This document shows, one piece after another, positions 16,073 to 22,465 of a stretch of DNA of 22,465 nucleotides. How positions within the stretch are numbered: position 1 is the stretch's first letter; each line of letters opens with the position of its first letter. Both the position numbers and the translations under genes were made by a program. The stretch is from positions 1 through 22,465 of the forward strand of contig SKOM01000204.1 in the NCBI GenBank assembly GCA_007120095.1. Direction: 5' to 3'. Origin of the DNA: Candidatus Competibacteraceae bacterium (GTDB taxonomy: Bacteria; Pseudomonadota; Gammaproteobacteria; Competibacterales; Competibacteraceae). The notes beneath the pieces were generated by a model. It ran no database searches, had not been told where the DNA came from, and saw nothing but the letters and a program-made list of their open reading frames with translations.

Positions 16073-16981
16073 ATGTTCGGCATCCGAGATGTGGAAATGG
16101 TCCGGGAGGTGGTGCGTCAAGGCGGCTTCCGTGCGGCGGCCCACCATTTAGGTGTGGCTCAATCGGCGGTATCGGCGCGTATTGCCTTGTTGGAGAAACG
16201 TCTTGGGATCCAGATTTTTGACCGTCAACAACGGCAGGTGCGCTTAACCGCCACAGGTCGGCGCTTTATTGAACAGGCAGAACGGTTGATCACCTTGCGT
16301 GATCGCATTGTGGCGGAACTGCGCCCCGAAGCCGATTATGTGGGCACCATCCGCATCGGCGTTGCCGAAACGGTCGTGCATACGCTACTGCCTGCCATGC
16401 TGCAACACCTGCGCACTGCAATTCCTAATATCCGTTTTGAACTCTCGGTGGATACCTCACCCGTGCTGGCCGAGAAGCTCACTGACGATGAGATTGATGT
16501 CGCGGTGCTGATGCGCCGCCTAGTTCCTGAGCAGGCGGTACAGTGTCCGCTGGCGACCTTCGGCATGGCCTGGTTTGCGGCACCGAGTCTTGATTTGCCT
16601 GCACAACCACTACGCACGAGTGATTTGGCGGCCCTCCCCATTGTGACGTTTTCCAACGACACCTTGCCCTACCGCGAAATCCAGCGCCTCTTTGCGGATC
16701 CGGATGTGCCCGCACCCTTGCTGCATGCCAGTGCCTCACTATCGACTATGGTGCGTCTGGTGCGCGACGGTTTTGGCATCGGCACCTTACCGGTCGTCAT
16801 GGCGCAGGAAGATTGCAACGCCGAGCGCTTACGGGAATTGATCACTGAACCCGCAGCCCAGCTCTCACCACTGGATTTCGTGCTGTGTCATTTAGCCAGC
16901 CAGAACCCGGTCATCATGCAGCAATTAGTTGCTGCAGCCCGCTTCAGCGAACAGCAATGGCTTTCTGATCATAAAATATGA
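16073..16981 (+). CDS. LysR-family transcriptional regulator of the downstream module
   Basis: A 302-residue regulator with an N-terminal winged helix-turn-helix (about residues 1-60). It contains GGFRAAAHHLGVAQSAVSAR and the wing LGIQIFDRQQRQVRLTATG. A short linker helix and a two-lobed periplasmic-binding-like effector domain (about 90-295) follow, starting TIRIGVAETVVHTLLP. LysR proteins usually activate adjacent catabolic genes when a small ligand is bound. Its stop codon lies inside a perfect palindrome directly upstream of the next gene, and the seven genes from here to the window edge share one direction. I infer that it senses the module's substrate or an intermediate. The ligand cannot be read from sequence. 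No strong ribosome site is visible before the ATG. Confidence 0.93.
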   Translation: MFGIRDVEMVREVVRQGGFRAAAHHLGVAQSAVSARIALLEKRLGIQIFDRQQRQVRLTATGRRFIEQAERLITLRDRIVAELRPEADYVGTIRIGVAETVVHTLLPAMLQHLRTAIPNIRFELSVDTSPVLAEKLTDDEIDVAVLMRRLVPEQAVQCPLATFGMAWFAAPSLDLPAQPLRTSDLAALPIVTFSNDTLPYREIQRLFADPDVPAPLLHASASLSTMVRLVRDGFGIGTLPVVMAQEDCNAERLRELITEPAAQLSPLDFVLCHLASQNPVIMQQLVAAARFSEQQWLSDHKI

Positions 16982-17003
16982 TCGTTTAATACATTAAACG
17001 ATC
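16980..17003. promoter_or_regulatory. Perfect palindromic operator, probable LysR box
   Basis: Left arm GATCGTTTAAT (16980-16990) and right arm ATTAAACGATC (16993-17003) are perfectly complementary, separated by AC. The site contains the T-N11-A pattern typical of LysR boxes and ends two bases before a TTGACG -35 box. That is the classic position for a LysR recognition site. It overlaps the regulator's own TGA. It is too AT-rich and lacks the T-run expected of an intrinsic terminator. Confidence 0.75.
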
Positions 17004-17005
17004 TA

Positions 17006-17034
17006 TTGACGTGAACGCATGAGTATATTATGGT
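17006..17034 (+). promoter_or_regulatory. Probable promoter of the oxoprolinase/TRAP module
   Basis: TTGACG (17006-17011) and TATGGT (17029-17034) have a 17-base spacer. The -10 box is weak, as expected for a promoter that needs an activator, and the palindrome sits immediately upstream. An alternative -10 (TATTAT, 17026-17031) would leave only 14 bases. Confidence 0.5.
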
Positions 17035-17056
17035 GCAACCCATGAACAAATTGCAC
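17033..17056 (+). promoter_or_regulatory. Inverted repeat just before the ribosome site
   Basis: GTGCAA (17033-17038) and TTGCAC (17051-17056) form a 6-bp inverted repeat with a 12-base loop. It ends one base before the Shine-Dalgarno TGAGGTG (17057-17063). It could be a second operator half-site or a small leader hairpin affecting access to the ribosome site. Confidence 0.3.
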
Positions 17057-17069
17057 TGAGGTGTCGTCA

Positions 17070-17840
17070 GTGGGTGGGTATGAACTGCGTCAGCGCATTC
17101 GAGCCGGTCAATTCAAAGGTCAAACCAGTGGCCAATGTCCCGGTTATCAACAGGGCAATGTGGTGATTCTGCCCGCTAGCTCGGCCGATGAATTTTTACG
17201 TTATTGCGTCAGCAACCCCAAGCCCTGTCCGATTCTCGCGGTCAGTGAACCAGGGCAGGCCAAGCTCACTCAACTCGGTCATGATGTAGACATCCGCTGT
17301 GATATCCCTGCCTATCGCGTGTTTCGTCACGGGGAAGCGGTCGCAAGCTGTGACAACATCATGGATTTGTGGCAATCGGATTTCGTGACCTTTGTTCTCG
17401 GGTGCTCCTTCTCATTCGAAGCGGCCCTGCAAAGGGCAGGCATTACCATTGGCCATATTGCCGCTCAGCGCAATGTGCCCATGTACATCACTCAGATCCC
17501 GACCCAGGCGGCCGGGTCGTTTAGCGGGCCGCTAGTGGTCAGTATGCGTGCCTTCAATCCTGCCCAAGCCATCCGCGCTATCGTGCTCTCGGAACGTTAC
17601 CCTAACGCACATGGCGCACCCGTACATATCGGTGACCCTACCGCCATTGGCATTGCCGCTATTCATCAGCCGGATTTCGGTGACCCCCCGGTTCTGCAAG
17701 ACGGCGATATACCGGTGTTCTGGGCATGCGGGGTTACACCGCAGTTAGCCTTACGGCAAGCAGCACCCGCACTGGCCATTACCCACCAACCCGGACACAT
17801 GTTGATTACTGATCTCCCCACGGATGGCACTATCGCTTAA
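17070..17840 (+). CDS. DUF1445 protein, YcsI/D-glutamate cyclase family (putative hydro-lyase)
   Basis: A 256-residue cytoplasmic protein covering the whole DUF1445 family length. Typical blocks are GYQQGNVVILPASSADEFLR, the PCPILAVSEPG segment, FVLGCSFSFEAALQRAGI, and PVHIGDPTAIGI followed by VPVFWACGVTPQ-like sequence (here DIPVFWACGVTPQ). Databases usually call such proteins putative hydro-lyase. The mammalian mitochondrial homologue DGLUCY cyclises D-glutamate to 5-oxo-D-proline, and B. subtilis ycsI lies in the 5-oxoprolinase (pxp) cluster. A role in D-glutamate/5-oxoproline chemistry is therefore a family-plus-context inference. I chose GTG at 17070 because TGAGGTG lies six bases before it. 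A GTG at 17061 would add three residues but has no spaced ribosome site. It is the first gene after the palindrome and promoter. Confidence 0.88.
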   Translation: MGGYELRQRIRAGQFKGQTSGQCPGYQQGNVVILPASSADEFLRYCVSNPKPCPILAVSEPGQAKLTQLGHDVDIRCDIPAYRVFRHGEAVASCDNIMDLWQSDFVTFVLGCSFSFEAALQRAGITIGHIAAQRNVPMYITQIPTQAAGSFSGPLVVSMRAFNPAQAIRAIVLSERYPNAHGAPVHIGDPTAIGIAAIHQPDFGDPPVLQDGDIPVFWACGVTPQLALRQAAPALAITHQPGHMLITDLPTDGTIA

Positions 17841-17879
17841 CATCCCTGATCACCCATCCCATTACAGGAGCGCATTACC

Positions 17880-18947
17880 ATGCACCGTTCTACTAAAACA
17901 CTGGTTTCTGCTAGCCTTTGTGCGCTGTTATTTTCTCCTTTGGCCAGCCAGGCTGATGAATTAGAATCTATCACCCTGTCGGTTGTCGGTTCTTGGAGCG
18001 GTTTACCTCTACACCGACAATTTGAAGCCCCGTTCTGGGGTGAAATCTTACCCGAAGCGTCCAATCATGCCATTACCGTCAATCTGACCACCTTTGACCA
18101 AATGGGTGTGGCCGGCAGCGATGTTTACCGACTGCTTAACCAGGGGGTATTCGATATCGGCATGACCGTCGCCGATTACACCGTCAGCGACGCCCCTGAG
18201 TTAGAAGCTCTGGATGTGCCTTTGGTGGCTACCGAGGCGGATCAGGCGCGGCGCATGGTCGATGCGGCCCGACCCATGGTGGCCGATATTATGCGCGACA
18301 CGTTTGGTTCTCACGTCTTAGCGATTGCTCCCTACCCCCCTCAGGTGGTGTTTTGCAATGCAGCTATCAGCAATCTGGAAGATTTACGCGGGCTTAAAGT
18401 GCGGGGTTCCGGACGTATGACCACCAAGCTGCTCGAAGCGCTCGGTGCCGAGGGCGTTAATCTGGCCTTTTCGGAAATTCCGGGAGCCTTGGAACGAGGG
18501 GTGATTGACTGTGCGATTACCGGTGCCGGATCAGGCTACAGTGCGGGTTGGTGGGAATCGTCCACTCACTTGATGACGCTGCCCTTAGGCGGCTGGGATT
18601 CTGTGGTCACGGCCATCAATCTTGATCGCTGGAACAGCTTATCACCCACCATGCAAGCCTTTCTGCAAGAGCAGATCACCACGCACTTCGAAAATCCCGC
18701 TTGGGCGGTGGCTCAGGACGCTTTGGTCAATGATATCGCCTGCCTGACCGGCAACGGCGACTGCCCAGCCGGCGATTCCGCCGCAATGATTTTAGTGGAA
18801 CCCTCGACAGAAGATTTTGAACTGGCCAAACAAGTGCTGCTGGACACCGTATTACCCGACTGGGCCGCGCGTGCTGGAGGCGACTGGGCAGAACGCTGGA
18901 ATAACAGCGTTGGTCAAGTGGTCGGAGTCCAAGTGCCCCTCGATTGA
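17880..18947 (+). CDS. TRAP transporter substrate-binding protein (DctP family)
   Basis: A 355-residue periplasmic protein with a Sec signal peptide, cleavage likely after Ala25 (SQA|DEL). The mature domain has the DctP layout. The LEDLRGLKVRGSG block includes Arg175 at the position that binds the carboxylate of the ligand in characterised TRAP proteins. Next come SEIPGALERGVIDCAITG and the WWESSTHLMTLPLGGW region. A conserved Arg implies a carboxylic-acid substrate. With oxoprolinase and DUF1445 neighbours, 5-oxoproline, D-glutamate or a similar acid is a reasonable guess. AGGAG lies about 9 bases before the ATG. It sits 39 bases after the DUF1445 gene and 22 before the DctQ gene. Confidence 0.93.
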   Translation: MHRSTKTLVSASLCALLFSPLASQADELESITLSVVGSWSGLPLHRQFEAPFWGEILPEASNHAITVNLTTFDQMGVAGSDVYRLLNQGVFDIGMTVADYTVSDAPELEALDVPLVATEADQARRMVDAARPMVADIMRDTFGSHVLAIAPYPPQVVFCNAAISNLEDLRGLKVRGSGRMTTKLLEALGAEGVNLAFSEIPGALERGVIDCAITGAGSGYSAGWWESSTHLMTLPLGGWDSVVTAINLDRWNSLSPTMQAFLQEQITTHFENPAWAVAQDALVNDIACLTGNGDCPAGDSAAMILVEPSTEDFELAKQVLLDTVLPDWAARAGGDWAERWNNSVGQVVGVQVPLD

Positions 18948-18969
18948 TTGATTCCGCCAGGAGCAAACA

Positions 18970-19521
18970 ATGAACGCCATCGGCCAAGTCATCACTATAC
19001 TGCGGTTTAGCAATCGGATCATTGCCTTGCTCTGTGGCTTGGTGTTGTTGGCCACTGTCGCGTTGATTCTGACCGAAATCATCTTGAGGCAAACGCCATT
19101 CGGTGCCTTGGGCGGTTCTGACGAAATTTCGGGCTATGTAATGGCAGGTATTGCGGCTTGGGGGTTAGCCTACGCACTGATGGAACGTGCCCATGTCCGC
19201 ATTGACCTCCTACAGCGCCAACTGCCCGCGCCGGGTCGCGTGATCCTGGATACCTTGTCCTTAGCCGTATTAAGTGCCACCACCAGTGTAATTGCCTATT
19301 ATTCTTGGCGGGTGTTGGCCACCACGCTAGCCCGCAATTCGCGGGCTAACACGCCCTTGGAAACGCCTTTGTGGATTCCTCAGACCCTATGGTTTGCTGG
19401 CTGGGTGTGGTTTGCGCTGACGGCGTTTATTTTACTCTTGTGTGTGCTGGGTCTGTTGCTCGGTCGTTGCTGGGCTGAAGCCGAAGCGACTGCCGGCAAT
19501 CGTTCGGAGTTATCCCAATGA
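18970..19521 (+). CDS. TRAP transporter small permease (DctQ family)
   Basis: A 183-residue integral membrane protein with four predicted helices (about residues 12-35, 50-70, 86-113 and 135-163). Between helices two and three is the family pattern ALMERAHVRIDLLQRQLP. The FGALGGSDEISGYVMAGIAAWGLAYAL region carries the conserved acidic residue before the second helix. DctQ forms a complex with DctM in the inner membrane and uses the sodium gradient. Its stop overlaps the DctM start (ATGA), so the two subunits are made together. Confidence 0.93.
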   Translation: MNAIGQVITILRFSNRIIALLCGLVLLATVALILTEIILRQTPFGALGGSDEISGYVMAGIAAWGLAYALMERAHVRIDLLQRQLPAPGRVILDTLSLAVLSATTSVIAYYSWRVLATTLARNSRANTPLETPLWIPQTLWFAGWVWFALTAFILLLCVLGLLLGRCWAEAEATAGNRSELSQ

Positions 19522-20795
19522 TCGGCAGTCTGGCGGTTGCACTGCTATCGCTGCTGGCGCTGTCACTGCCCGTAGGCGTGGTGTTGTTTTTGCTCGGCTT
19601 CGGGGTTGACCAGTTTTTCTCCCCGTTTCCCCTGATCCGTGGCCTCGGCCAAATGGTCTGGTCTTCATCCAATAGCTCATTATTGATTGCTATTCCATTT
19701 TTTGTGCTACTGGGTGAAATCCTTGTCCGTGCGGGCATCGCCGAGCGAACATTCAAAGCCCTGGATACTTGGTTATCGTGGTTACCGGGTGGTCTGATCC
19801 ACGCCAACATCGGCACGGCGACCGTGTTTTCTGCAACCTCGGGTTCCTCAGTGGCTACGGCGGCCACGGTGGCTACCGTGGCGATGCCTCAAGCCTATAA
19901 GCTCGGTTATAACCCCAAGCTGTTTTCCGGAGCCATTGCGGCCGGTGGTACCTTGGGGATTATGATCCCCCCCTCGATCAATTTAATTGTCTATGGGTTT
20001 TTAACTGAGACCTCCATCCCGCGTCTGTTTCTGGCCGGTCTGATACCGGGATTGCTGCTGGCTCTGAGCTTTATTATCGTCACGGCTATCATCTGCCAGA
20101 TCAAACCCTCGTTGGGCGGGCCGCGTCGGCGTTTCAGTTGGCGTCAGCGTTTGCAGAGCCTGCGCGATTTAATCCCCATTGCCGTGCTGTTTATGGTCGT
20201 CATCGGCTCAATCTATCGGGGCTGGGCGACACCGACAGAGGCCGCAGCGTTGGGTGTTGCCATGGCCTTATTGATTGCGGCCCTGAATCGCGGTTTGGGT
20301 CTGGCGATACTACGCGATGCGTTGCTCGGCACTGTAAAAATTACCGCAATGATTATGTTTATCATCATTGGGGCGTACTTTCTTAACTACACTTTGGCCT
20401 CCGCTGGCCTGGGTCGGGAGCTGCAAGCCTTTCTCAGCGGCCTTGATCTTGGGCCTTATGGCACCCTGATGGTCTTGGTCGCCTTGTATATTGTGCTCGG
20501 GTTTTTCATCGAAACCCTATCGTTGATGGTGGCTACAATTCCTATCGTGGTACCCATTGTCGCCGCCCTCGGTTTTGATAAAGTCTGGTTTGGTATTTTG
20601 CTGATTCTGCTGATAGAAATGGCATTGATTACCCCGCCGGTCGGCCTTAATCTGTTTGTCGTCCAAGGCGCACGCCAACGAGGCCATCTGACGGAAGTCA
20701 TGGTGGGCGCTATACCGTATGTACTGACGATGTTCGTCATGGCTATTGTGCTGATTGTCTTTCCACAACTGGCCTTATGGCTGCCTAATTTATAA
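19518..20795 (+). CDS. TRAP transporter large permease (DctM family)
   Basis: A 425-residue membrane transporter with about 12 helices, the usual DctM length. Signatures include SSLLIAIPFFVLLGEILVRAG, the re-entrant loop FSATSGSSVATAATVATVA (first half) that contributes to Na+ and substrate binding, and GTLGIMIPPSINLIVYG. The matching second-half motif is LIEMALITPPVGLNLFVVQG. It belongs to the elevator-type IT superfamily. It completes a three-part importer with the preceding DctP and DctQ. The gene starts within the dctQ stop and ends 21 bases before the DUF2848 gene. Confidence 0.95.
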   Translation: MIGSLAVALLSLLALSLPVGVVLFLLGFGVDQFFSPFPLIRGLGQMVWSSSNSSLLIAIPFFVLLGEILVRAGIAERTFKALDTWLSWLPGGLIHANIGTATVFSATSGSSVATAATVATVAMPQAYKLGYNPKLFSGAIAAGGTLGIMIPPSINLIVYGFLTETSIPRLFLAGLIPGLLLALSFIIVTAIICQIKPSLGGPRRRFSWRQRLQSLRDLIPIAVLFMVVIGSIYRGWATPTEAAALGVAMALLIAALNRGLGLAILRDALLGTVKITAMIMFIIIGAYFLNYTLASAGLGRELQAFLSGLDLGPYGTLMVLVALYIVLGFFIETLSLMVATIPIVVPIVAALGFDKVWFGILLILLIEMALITPPVGLNLFVVQGARQRGHLTEVMVGAIPYVLTMFVMAIVLIVFPQLALWLPNL

Positions 20796-20816
20796 CTTAT
20801 GCGATGAGGAATACTA

Positions 20817-21503
20817 ATGCGGTTCACCGTTGCTGACGGTCAGACCCTAGACATCACCTTGACCACTGTCTGGGTGGCCGGTTGGACTGGGCGCGACCCT
20901 GCTGCCGTAGCACAGCATATTGCTGAACTGGCCGAACTGGGGGTGCCCGCACCGTCCACAGTACCACTGTATTATCGCGTTGCTGCGGATTTACTGACCC
21001 ACAGCCAGACGATACAGGTGGTTGGCGAGCAGACTTCTGGCGAGGTCGAACCGGTATTAATAGCGACTGACGATACGCTGTGGCTAGGCTTGGCTTCGGA
21101 TCATACCGACCGCGCCTTGGAGACGTATTCCGTGGCCTTAGCTAAACAGGCGTGTGCCAAACCGCTAGCGGCACAACTTTGGCGCTTTGATGAAGTAGCT
21201 GACCATCTCGACCAGTTGCAATTGCAGTCTTGGATTCGCCCCAGTGAGGATAGCGATTGGACACTTTACCAATCTGGCTCCTTGGCGGCTATCCGTCCCT
21301 TGGCGGAACTCATGCGCGGCGCACCGAATGCTACCTCAGAGGGTCAATTACCGCCGGGCAGTGCACTGTTATGTGGAACCTTAGCCGTTGTTTCCGGCGG
21401 GGTACGTCCAGCAGCCGCATTTCGCATGGCCTTACATGATCCTGTCTGCCAACGCAGCTTGCATCACCACTACACTATCGATTCACTCCCGATCGTCAAC
21501 TGA
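20817..21503 (+). CDS. DUF2848 family protein
   Basis: A 228-residue cytoplasmic protein with no signal or membrane segment. I recognise it as DUF2848 from the pattern around the middle: VPLYYRVAADLLT, then LGLASDHTDRALE, SVALAKQACAKPLA and LWRFDEVADHLDQLQLQSW. A C-terminal GSALLCGTLAVVSGG-like block follows. No function is established for the family that I know of; members are commonly beside hydantoinase/oxoprolinase or amidase genes. Conserved Asp/His/Asp/Glu residues in the ASDHTDR-LE segment could bind metal or catalyse a reaction. GAGGA lies six bases upstream of the ATG. It sits between the transporter and the oxoprolinase, so a step on the same substrate (for example hydrolysis or epimerisation) is plausible but untested. 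Confidence 0.85.
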   Translation: MRFTVADGQTLDITLTTVWVAGWTGRDPAAVAQHIAELAELGVPAPSTVPLYYRVAADLLTHSQTIQVVGEQTSGEVEPVLIATDDTLWLGLASDHTDRALETYSVALAKQACAKPLAAQLWRFDEVADHLDQLQLQSWIRPSEDSDWTLYQSGSLAAIRPLAELMRGAPNATSEGQLPPGSALLCGTLAVVSGGVRPAAAFRMALHDPVCQRSLHHHYTIDSLPIVN

Positions 21504-21515
21504 ACAGGATTTTCT

Positions 21516-22465
21516 ATGAGCGCTCCCTCCCCAAGCTGGCAATTCTGGATTGATCGCGGTGGCACGTTTACCGATGTGGTCGCTCGGCGTCCCGATGGTG
21601 CTCACCTCACCCATAAACTGCTGTCAGACAATCCCGAACAGTATCCTGATGCGGCATTGGCGGGGATTCGGAACCTCATGGGTTTAGCACGCGACGCCGC
21701 CATCCCGGCTGAACAGATCGAAGCGGTCAAAATGGGCACCACAGTAGCCACCAATGCCCTGTTAGAGCGCAAGGGTGAGGCAACACTGCTGGTCACGACT
21801 CGCGGTTTCCGCGATGCCCTGCGCATTGGTTATCGAAACCGCCCCCGGCTATTTGATCTGCACATCCAGCTCCCGGAAATGCTCTATCAACAGGTCATAG
21901 AGATCGACGAGCGGGTGTCTGCCCAGGGCGATATCGTCCAGCCCCTGGACGAAGCTACCGCCCGCACCCGTCTCGAACACGCCTTTGCCAGCGGCATTCG
22001 CTCCTGTGCCATTGTGTTCATGCACGGCTACCGCTATCCCGAACATGAGCGCCGTGTCGCTGCGCTGGCTCGCGCTATCGGCTATACCCAGGTATCCACC
22101 AGCCACGGCACCAGTCCGCTGATGAAACTGGTCAGCCGGGGCGATACCACCGTAGTTGACGCCTATTTATCGCCGATTCTGCGCCGCTATGTCGATCAAA
22201 TCGCCGCTGAACTCGGCGACACCCGCCTGCTGTTCATGCAATCCAATGGCGGTTTAACCGATGCTCGCCTGTTTCAAGGCAAAGACGCCATTCTCTCCGG
22301 CCCCGCTGGTGGGGTGGTTGGCGCGGTGCAAACCGCGGCTATGGCCGGTTTTGAGCAGATCATCGGCTTTGATATGGGCGGTACATCGACTGATGTCTGC
22401 CACTACGCCGGGGAGCTGGAACGGGCGTTTGAAACCGAAGTGGCTGGCGTGCGGATGCGCGCCCC
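21516..22465 (+). CDS. 5-oxoprolinase, ATP-dependent fused type (5' part, cut by window edge)
   Basis: Open to the end of the window: 316 codons plus two bases, no stop. The N-terminus WQFWIDRGGTFTDVVARRPDG is characteristic of the single-chain 5-oxoprolinase (OPLAH-like) group rather than stand-alone hydantoinase HyuA. Other blocks are KMGTTVATNALLERKG (72-87), SGPAGGVVGAV (261-271) and the nucleotide-binding FDMGGTSTDV (285-294), typical of the acetokinase/Hsp70-like HyuA half. Fused members run to roughly 1,200 residues with a HyuB half, so about three quarters lies outside. The reaction in the family is 5-oxo-L-proline plus ATP and two waters giving L-glutamate. The ATG at 21516 follows the DUF2848 stop by 12 bases with a modest AGGA. 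Confidence 0.9.
   Translation, partial: MSAPSPSWQFWIDRGGTFTDVVARRPDGAHLTHKLLSDNPEQYPDAALAGIRNLMGLARDAAIPAEQIEAVKMGTTVATNALLERKGEATLLVTTRGFRDALRIGYRNRPRLFDLHIQLPEMLYQQVIEIDERVSAQGDIVQPLDEATARTRLEHAFASGIRSCAIVFMHGYRYPEHERRVAALARAIGYTQVSTSHGTSPLMKLVSRGDTTVVDAYLSPILRRYVDQIAAELGDTRLLFMQSNGGLTDARLFQGKDAILSGPAGGVVGAVQTAAMAGFEQIIGFDMGGTSTDVCHYAGELERAFETEVAGVRMRA

Noticed and set aside
16980..17003. Palindrome read as a terminator for the LysR gene
   Set aside because: The stem is AT-rich and not followed by a T-run, and a promoter-like -35 box starts two bases later. An operator fits better.
17042..17059. Five-codon upstream frame (MNKLH) before the DUF1445 gene
   Set aside because: It has no ribosome site of its own and no run of regulatory codons. 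Such short frames arise by chance.
21516..22465. Stand-alone hydantoinase subunit HyuA
   Set aside because: The WQFWIDRGGTFTD opening with this spacing is typical of the long fused 5-oxoprolinases. The missing 3' part would settle it.
1..22465. CRISPR arrays, tRNA/rRNA genes, insertion sequences, phage or defence genes
   Set aside because: I looked for repeats with regular spacing, tRNA-like arms, transposase motifs and terminal repeats and saw none.

Overview
The window reads as ordinary, densely packed chromosome of a gammaproteobacterium. The strongest taxonomic clue is the run rhodanese (yibN type) - grxC - secB - gpsA, the same order as in Escherichia coli. A metK-ahcY-metF methyl-cycle run and a K+-independent H+-pumping pyrophosphatase make a non-enteric, free-living lineage likely. 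I cannot name the genus. No rRNA, tRNA, CRISPR array, insertion sequence or phage gene is visible.

Layout, left to right. Bases 1-348 hold no convincing gene, only a 13-bp hairpin just beyond hppA. hppA lies on the minus strand (349-2397). From 2681 to 6319 there are three plus-strand genes: a conserved cytoplasmic protein of unknown function, a two-domain MFS transporter/PlsC acyltransferase fusion, and a small membrane-anchored DUF4124-like protein. A minus-strand tartrate/D-malate dehydrogenase-type gene follows (6412-7497). Next come metK, ahcY and metF (7753-11128), which make S-adenosylmethionine, hydrolyse S-adenosylhomocysteine and supply methyl-tetrahydrofolate. The rhodanese-grxC-secB-gpsA block (11190-13398) covers redox, protein export and phospholipid precursor supply. 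A minus-strand ppx/gppA gene is divergent from trxB (15067-16026).

The right end, from 16073 to the window edge, looks like one inducible catabolic module. It has a LysR regulator, a perfect 24-bp palindrome overlapping the regulator's stop codon, a DUF1445 protein (YcsI/D-glutamate cyclase family), a complete TRAP transporter (DctP, DctQ, DctM), a DUF2848 protein, and the first 316 codons of a fused ATP-dependent 5-oxoprolinase that runs off the edge. DUF1445 proteins are linked to 5-oxoproline chemistry: mammalian D-glutamate cyclase belongs to the family, and Bacillus subtilis ycsI sits among the pxp oxoprolinase genes. I therefore infer that the module imports and uses D-glutamate, 5-oxoproline or a related lactam. 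This is the most promising little-described system in the window. The substrate and the role of DUF2848 remain unproven.
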